Assembly: GCF_023740735.1 (NCBI RefSeq)
Contig: NZ_JAMRXH010000024.1
Span: forward strand, 31,239-93,723
DNA from: Nocardia sp. CDC159
GTDB taxonomy: Bacteria > Actinomycetota > Actinomycetes > Mycobacteriales > Mycobacteriaceae
DNA length: 62,485 nt
Reading direction: 5' to 3'
Positions 58,440 through 62,485 of this stretch are shown here, one piece after another (position 1 is the stretch's first letter; the number at the start of each line of letters is the position of its first letter). The notes beneath the pieces were generated by a model that saw nothing but the letters and a program-made list of their open reading frames with translations, did not search any database and was not told the DNA's origin. A program made the translations under genes and the position numbers.

Positions 58440-59438
58440 TCATGGGGTGGGGTAGAGGTCGTTGAAGCGGGTGTCGACGAAGTCGGCGATCTTCACCTTG
58501 TTCGGGATGAGCCCCGCCGCGGTGAAGGTGTCGGCCACCTGCTGCTCGGCGTCGATGGCGGCCTGATTGAGCGAATGATCCTGATATACACCGCGTTTCA
58601 CGGCCACCGTGGTCACCGCCACGGGCAGGCCGCTGAACTGCGCGTAGGTCTGTGCCCACTGGTCGGGATGCTCGTTCACCCAGGTGTGCGCGCGCTGGAT
58701 GCGAGCGAGCAGATCGCGCAGCGCGGCCGTGCGCGACTTGCTGCCCAGCGCCTTGGCTCCCGCGACGTAGTACGCGTCCGGATTCACATACCCGTTGCCG
58801 TCCACCAGGATTCGCGCATTCGCCTGCTGCTCGGCCTGCGCTGTGTAGGGATCCCAGATGGCCCAGGCGTCCACCCGCCCGGTGGTCAGCGCGGCCAGGG
58901 CGTCGGCGGGCTGCAGGTACTGCGGCTCGACATCGCCGAGCGCCAGGCCGTTCTTGGTCAGTACCGACAGCAGGTGATAGTGCGCCGAACTGCCCTTGGC
59001 GACGGCGATCTTCTTGCCGCGCAGGTCGTTCGGCGCGTGCAACGGGGAGTCGGCGGGGACCACGATGCCCTGTCCGCCGGTGCCCGCCGAATAGCCAGCG
59101 ACGATCTTGATCGACGACCTGGCGGCGGCGGCGAACACCGGCGGGGCGTTGCCAACGCCGCCGAAGTCGACCGCGCCGGAATTGATGGCCTCGAGCATCG
59201 GCGGCCCGGAGGTGTACTGCGACCATTCGAGCTTGTAGGGCACCGATCTCAGCTCGCCCGCCGCCTCCAGCAGCGCCTGCAGCCCGGTGCCCTTCTGATC
59301 GCCCAGCCGCAGGGTGACCTGGGACAGATCGACCGTGCCGTCGGGGCGTACCGCCGCGTCGCCGGCATCGGAGGTGCCGCATGCGGTCGCGACCGTCGCG
59401 GTGAGGGCGAGGACGGCGAAGAGGCGACGGGAGATCAT
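58440..59438 (-). CDS. ssuA: Sulfonate ABC transporter substrate-binding lipoprotein
   Basis: The 332-aa periplasmic-type binding protein has a lipoprotein signal (hydrophobic run then VATAC, Cys20) and the NMT1/SsuA fold: LRLGDQKGTGLQALLEAAG, INSGAVDFGGVGNAPPVFA, RGKKIAVAKGSSAHYHLL. It captures sulfonates and delivers them to SsuC. Its ATG overlaps the ssuB stop (ATGA). Confidence 0.93.
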   Translation of the reverse strand: MISRRLFAVLALTATVATACGTSDAGDAAVRPDGTVDLSQVTLRLGDQKGTGLQALLEAAGELRSVPYKLEWSQYTSGPPMLEAINSGAVDFGGVGNAPPVFAAAARSSIKIVAGYSAGTGGQGIVVPADSPLHAPNDLRGKKIAVAKGSSAHYHLLSVLTKNGLALGDVEPQYLQPADALAALTTGRVDAWAIWDPYTAQAEQQANARILVDGNGYVNPDAYYVAGAKALGSKSRTAALRDLLARIQRAHTWVNEHPDQWAQTYAQFSGLPVAVTTVAVKRGVYQDHSLNQAAIDAEQQVADTFTAAGLIPNKVKIADFVDTRFNDLYPTP

Positions 59439-60202
59439 GCGGTTCCCTCGGTTTCGTGCGTGGTGACGCCGAGTTCGCTGAGCAGTTCGTGGCGCAGCGC
59501 GGTGAATTCGGGCCGGTCGCGGCGGCGTGGGCGCGGCAGGTCGATGCGGATATCGCGGGCGATGCGGCCGTCGGCCAGTACCAGTGCGCGGTCGGCAAGC
59601 AGCAGCGCCTCGTCCACGTCGTGGGTGACGAGCAGCACGCCGGGGCGATGTCGGTCCCACAGCTGCAGCACCAAGCCGTGAATCGTGATGCGGGTCAACG
59701 CGTCCAGCGCGCTGAACGGCTCGTCGAGCAGCAGCAGATCCGGATCGCGGACCAGCGCCCGCGCCAGCGACGCGCGCTGTGCCTCGCCGCCGGACAGCGT
59801 CAACGGCCAGGCATCGGCGCGCTCGGTGAGCCCGACCTCGGCCAGCGCCGCACGGCCCGCGGCCCCGGGGTCGGGGTGGCGCAGGCCCAGGGTGACGTTG
59901 GCGTGCACGCGCTTCCACGGCACGAGCCGCGGTTCCTGGAAGGCGACGGCGATATCCCCGTCGACGGTCAGCTCACCCTCGTGCTCGCGATCCAGACCCG
60001 CCAGCGCTCGCAGCAGGGTGGATTTGCCGGTGCCGCTGCGGCCGAGCAGGGCCACGAACTCGCCGCGGGCGATATCGAGTTCGATGTGATCGAGGACCGT
60101 GCGCTCACCGAAGCGCTTGGTGAGGCCGTGAATTCGCACGACCTTCGATGCCGCGCGCGGGGCCGCGCCCTCGGTCAGTTCCCCAAGAACCCGCGTCGCC
60201 AT
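59435..60202 (-). CDS. ssuB: Sulfonate ABC transporter ATP-binding protein
   Basis: The 255-aa ATPase has Walker A GRSGTGKST, Q-loop QEPRLVPWKRV, signature LSGGEAQR, Walker B LLLLDEPFSALD and H-loop VTHD. It energises sulfonate import with SsuC. ATG 60202 lies inside the end of ssuC (28-bp overlap), and its stop overlaps ssuA. Confidence 0.94.
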   Translation of the reverse strand: MATRVLGELTEGAAPRAASKVVRIHGLTKRFGERTVLDHIELDIARGEFVALLGRSGTGKSTLLRALAGLDREHEGELTVDGDIAVAFQEPRLVPWKRVHANVTLGLRHPDPGAAGRAALAEVGLTERADAWPLTLSGGEAQRASLARALVRDPDLLLLDEPFSALDALTRITIHGLVLQLWDRHRPGVLLVTHDVDEALLLADRALVLADGRIARDIRIDLPRPRRRDRPEFTALRHELLSELGVTTHETEGTA

Positions 60203-60981
60203 ACCAGCGCCCTCCTTTCGATCAGCCGCACCACGGCATCGGTGATCAGACCCAGCAGGCTGTAGACCAGCAGCCCGACGACGATGACGTCGGTGCGCAG
60301 GAATTCGCGGGCGTCGTTGATCATGAAACCCAGTCCGGCATCGGCATTGATCTGTTCGGCCACGATGAGCGCGAGCCAGGCCACTCCGAGGGACTGCCGC
60401 AACCCCACCAGCGCCTGCGGCAGCGCACCGGGCAGCACGATATGTGCGACCACCCCGAACCGGGAAAGCTGTTGTACGCGAGCGAGTTCGGCGAGTTTGC
60501 CGTCCACACCGCGGATACCGGCGAAGGTGTTGAGATACAGCGGCACCGCCACCCCGAACGCCACCAGCACGACCTTGGGCAGCTCGCCGATGCCGAACCA
60601 CAGGATCAGCAGCGGAATGAGCCCGTAGAACGGCAGCGTGCGCAGCATCTGCACGGGCGGGTCGATGAGCTGCTCGCCCACCAGGCTCAACCCGGCCACC
60701 AGCGCCAGTCCCACGCCGATCACCGCGCCGATCGCGAACCCGACGGCCGCGCGCCGCAGCGATACCGAGATCGCGTGCGGCAGGCTGCCGTCGCGCACCA
60801 GCCCGATGGCGGTGTCCACGACGGTGGCGGGGGATGCCAGCAAGCGTTCCGGCAGCAACCCGGTGGAGCTGGCGAGCTGCCAGGCGACGAGCAGCAGCAC
60901 CGGACTGATGACGCGGACCCAGCGGGCCCGCGGCAGATGTGGCAGCCGAACGGGTGTCGACCGCAAGGCGAGTGAAGACAA
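60175..60981 (-). CDS. ssuC: Sulfonate ABC transporter permease
   Basis: The 268-aa permease has six TM helices and the EAA-type cytoplasmic loop GVDGKLAELARVQQLSRFGVV with LPGALPQALVGLRQSLGVAW. It is the first gene of the operon. TTG 60981 is chosen because GGGAGG lies 7 nt upstream; ATG/GTG alternatives lack a site. No obvious sulfur-responsive operator was seen upstream. Confidence 0.92.
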   Translation of the reverse strand: MSSLALRSTPVRLPHLPRARWVRVISPVLLLVAWQLASSTGLLPERLLASPATVVDTAIGLVRDGSLPHAISVSLRRAAVGFAIGAVIGVGLALVAGLSLVGEQLIDPPVQMLRTLPFYGLIPLLILWFGIGELPKVVLVAFGVAVPLYLNTFAGIRGVDGKLAELARVQQLSRFGVVAHIVLPGALPQALVGLRQSLGVAWLALIVAEQINADAGLGFMINDAREFLRTDVIVVGLLVYSLLGLITDAVVRLIERRALVWRRGFLGN

Positions 60982-61162
60982 CGCAAAACCTCCCGGCGTT
61001 CCATGGTGTCGGCCGGGATCGACGGGGTCACTGGTTCGAATCTGGCTGGATGCAACCCTCGCCGCCGCCCGAAGATTGCCCGAGGCTTGCCCGCAACCGT
61101 CCGAGCTGCCGTATCCGGGCGGTCATTCGGAGCATTCGCTCCCGACGATGAGGAACAAGCCT

Positions 61163-61864
61163 GTGAAGATGAGGAAGTACACCGTGGTCGCGGCCCTGGC
61201 GACCACGGTGGTGGGGATCGGCGCGGGCACCACGCACGCCGCTCCCGGCGCGGACGGCGTGGTGAACTACAAGGCGACGACCACCCAGACGTCGACCGTC
61301 ATCTCGACCGACGCCGGATCGCTGGATGTCGACAACGGCATATTCAAGATCGAAGCCGCCGACGGCACCACCGTCGCGGGGGCCGAATTGTCCTTCCGGG
61401 TCGACGATTTCGTCTTTCCGATCGCCGCCGACATCACCGGTAACACCGCCACGCTGACACCGCAGTTCGATCTGCGACACGCGGTCTACCGGCCGGTCGC
61501 ACTGCCCTTCGAGGACGTCGCGCCGTGGAAGACCCCCTACGACCGTGAGCTGGCCGCCTGGAACCGCCTGACCAGCACGATCAGCGCGGGCGCCACGATC
61601 GGCACGCTGGTCGGCGGCATCACCGGCGGCGCGGTGGGCTGCGTGCTCGGCGGTATCGCGGGCGCGACCGTCGCCTCCGCGGCCATCGTGGGTCTGTTCG
61701 GCGGGTTCGTCCCGGCCGCCGTGGTCGGCTGCCTCGGCGGCATCATCGCCGTCGGCGCCCTCGGCACCCTGGCCGGACAGCTGTTCGTCACCGCGCCGGT
61801 CGCGATTCTCGCGGCCATCCAGTACTTCACCACCATCAATCAGCCGTTCACACCGGCGAAGTAG
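61163..61864 (+). CDS. Secreted glycine-zipper protein, copy 1
   Basis: The 233-aa protein has a signal peptide (VKMRKYTVVAALATTVVGIG then AGTTHA), a beta-rich extracytoplasmic part (NYKATTTQTSTVISTDAG, then FRVDDFVFPIAADI and VALPFEDVAPWKTPYDREL) and a C-terminal hydrophobic glycine zipper (VGGITGGAVGCVLGGIAGA and GLFGGFVPAAVVGCLGGII). GTG 61163 is chosen because GAGGAA lies 7 nt upstream at the same place as in copy 2. A pore-forming or envelope role is plausible; family not known to me. Confidence 0.78.
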   Translation: MKMRKYTVVAALATTVVGIGAGTTHAAPGADGVVNYKATTTQTSTVISTDAGSLDVDNGIFKIEAADGTTVAGAELSFRVDDFVFPIAADITGNTATLTPQFDLRHAVYRPVALPFEDVAPWKTPYDRELAAWNRLTSTISAGATIGTLVGGITGGAVGCVLGGIAGATVASAAIVGLFGGFVPAAVVGCLGGIIAVGALGTLAGQLFVTAPVAILAAIQYFTTINQPFTPAK

Positions 61865-61904
61865 GTGGGGAAGACCCGGCCGGAGTGTTGCCGGGGGACA
61901 GTGA

Positions 61905-61933
61905 CCCCGCCCGGGTGCCGTGACCGGGCGGGG
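61905..61933. terminator. Hairpin between the two glycine-zipper genes
   Basis: Arms CCCCGCCCGG and CCGGGCGGGG (10 bp) enclose a 9-nt loop, 40 bp after copy 1. No T run follows. The remaining gap to 62096 has an AT-rich patch (61995-62015) that may hold the copy 2 promoter. Confidence 0.6.
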
Positions 61934-62096
61934 TACACATATGCGAAAGGTGGTCGGCCGTAGGGCTTTTCGGTGAAACCTGTTCATCTCGGGTTTTGTA
62001 AAAATTTCATCCTAGAAGTTGCGAAGCGGTTCACTTGGGTGCATGGTGGCGCTGCGCCGCACGTCTGTGCCGCGACTCGAAGATGAGGAAAACCAA

Positions 62097-62485
62097 GTGA
62101 AGATAAGGCAATTCGCCGTCGTCGCTGCGCTGGTCACCACCGCGCTGGGCGTCACCGCGGGTGCGGTCAACGCCGACCCCGCGGCCGATGAAGGGGCCGT
62201 CTACTACAAGGCGACCACGACCGAGAAGTCCACCGAGATTGCCACCGATGCCGGGTCGCTGGTGGTCGAGGACGGCGTGTTCAAGATCAAGGCCGCCAAT
62301 GGCGCCGTGCTGGCCGGAACGGATCTGAAGTTCCGGGTCGATGATTTCGAGTTCCCGATCGCTGCCGAGATCTCCGATCGCAAGGCCACCCTGACTCCGC
62401 AGTTCGATATGGAGCACGCGGTGTACAAGCCGGTCGCGCTGCCGTTCGAGGAGTCCGCGCCGTGGAAGACTCCCTACGACCGCGA
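62097..62485 (+). CDS. Secreted glycine-zipper protein, copy 2 (3' truncated)
   Basis: The frame begins GTG AAG ATA AGG (VKIRQFAVVAALVTTALG) with a signal peptide and stays open to the window edge (129 codons). It is clearly paralogous to copy 1: YYKATTTEKSTEIATDAGSL, FRVDDFEFPIAAEI and VALPFEESAPWKTPYDR align without gaps. GAGGAA lies 6 nt before GTG 62097. The glycine-zipper half, if present, lies beyond the window. Confidence 0.82.
   Translation, partial: MKIRQFAVVAALVTTALGVTAGAVNADPAADEGAVYYKATTTEKSTEIATDAGSLVVEDGVFKIKAANGAVLAGTDLKFRVDDFEFPIAAEISDRKATLTPQFDMEHAVYKPVALPFEESAPWKTPYDR

Noticed and set aside
61010..61045. T-arm-like GGTTCGAATC upstream of the first glycine-zipper gene, possibly a tRNA remnant
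   Set aside because: The T stem has only two Watson-Crick pairs and no acceptor, D or anticodon arm can be folded around it.

Overview
The window is high-GC actinobacterial chromosome, most likely from a mycolic-acid actinomycete of the Nocardia/Rhodococcus type. This is inferred from MMPL transporters, an F420-type luciferase-fold oxidoreductase, several secretory (LIP-type) lipases, the order tRNA-Ser / SRP RNA / Rv3722c-like aspartate aminotransferase, many GTG starts and many leaderless promoters (TANNNT 5-8 nt before the start codon). No replication origin, insertion sequence, prophage or CRISPR array is visible. Most of the window is ordinary chromosome; the accessory parts are about 31.3-35.4 kb and 44.0-48.6 kb.

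Layout. 1-4.5 kb: a heterodimeric ABC exporter (first gene cut by the window edge) and a glycolipid-binding-like protein. 4.7-6.9 kb: prephenate dehydrogenase divergent from the tRNA-editing pair (TadA-associated protein, TadA), then tRNA-Ser(CGA) and a strong terminator. 6.9-11.2 kb: a frameshifted small secreted protein, a TetR regulator divergent from a Tat-exported FAD oxidoreductase, and an F420-type oxidoreductase. 11.2-21.1 kb: two tandem MMPL transporters divergent from a TetR-Rrf2 regulator pair with twin palindromic operators, then a second heterodimeric ABC exporter. 21.2-25.6 kb: a queuosine-related group (Tgt, YhhQ-type precursor transporter, GluQRS) interleaved with two Pro/Gln-rich membrane proteins. 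25.6-31.3 kb: DUF309, an orphan DUF397 protein, an orphan cytochrome b subunit (QcrB) behind a BlaI-like operator, a wax-ester-synthase-like protein with a repeat insertion, and an adenine/adenosine deaminase.

31.3-35.4 kb: a compact six-gene minus-strand operon (resolvase-like 97 aa protein, 68 aa protein, HTH protein, ImmA/IrrE-like HExxH protein, seven-TM MAB_1171c-type protein, ICMT-like membrane methyltransferase), divergent from a second HTH gene across a promoter carrying four AGTACA-type half-sites. At 46.5-48.5 kb a second locus again combines a seven-TM protein of the same look, a methyltransferase and an HExxH protein. This recurring combination is the best candidate for an undescribed system.

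35.4-44.6 kb: a TetR/DJ-1/carboxylesterase unit with a perfect 20-bp palindrome, two secretory lipases flanking a 39-aa membrane microprotein, a Gfo/Idh/MocA protein divergent from a VOC protein, and a decayed lipase. 44.6-48.6 kb: a TetR gene, about 1.1 kb of apparently degenerate sequence, then the second seven-TM/methyltransferase/HExxH locus. 48.7-57.2 kb: tRNA-Ser(GGA), the SRP RNA, aspartate aminotransferase, a methyltransferase, a HhH-GPD repair protein, a secreted hydrolase, an SDR, a MmyB-type regulator and an MFS exporter. 57.3-61.0 kb: a complete ssuCBAD sulfonate uptake and desulfonation operon. 61.2 kb to the end: two tandem secreted glycine-zipper paralogs, the second cut by the window edge.
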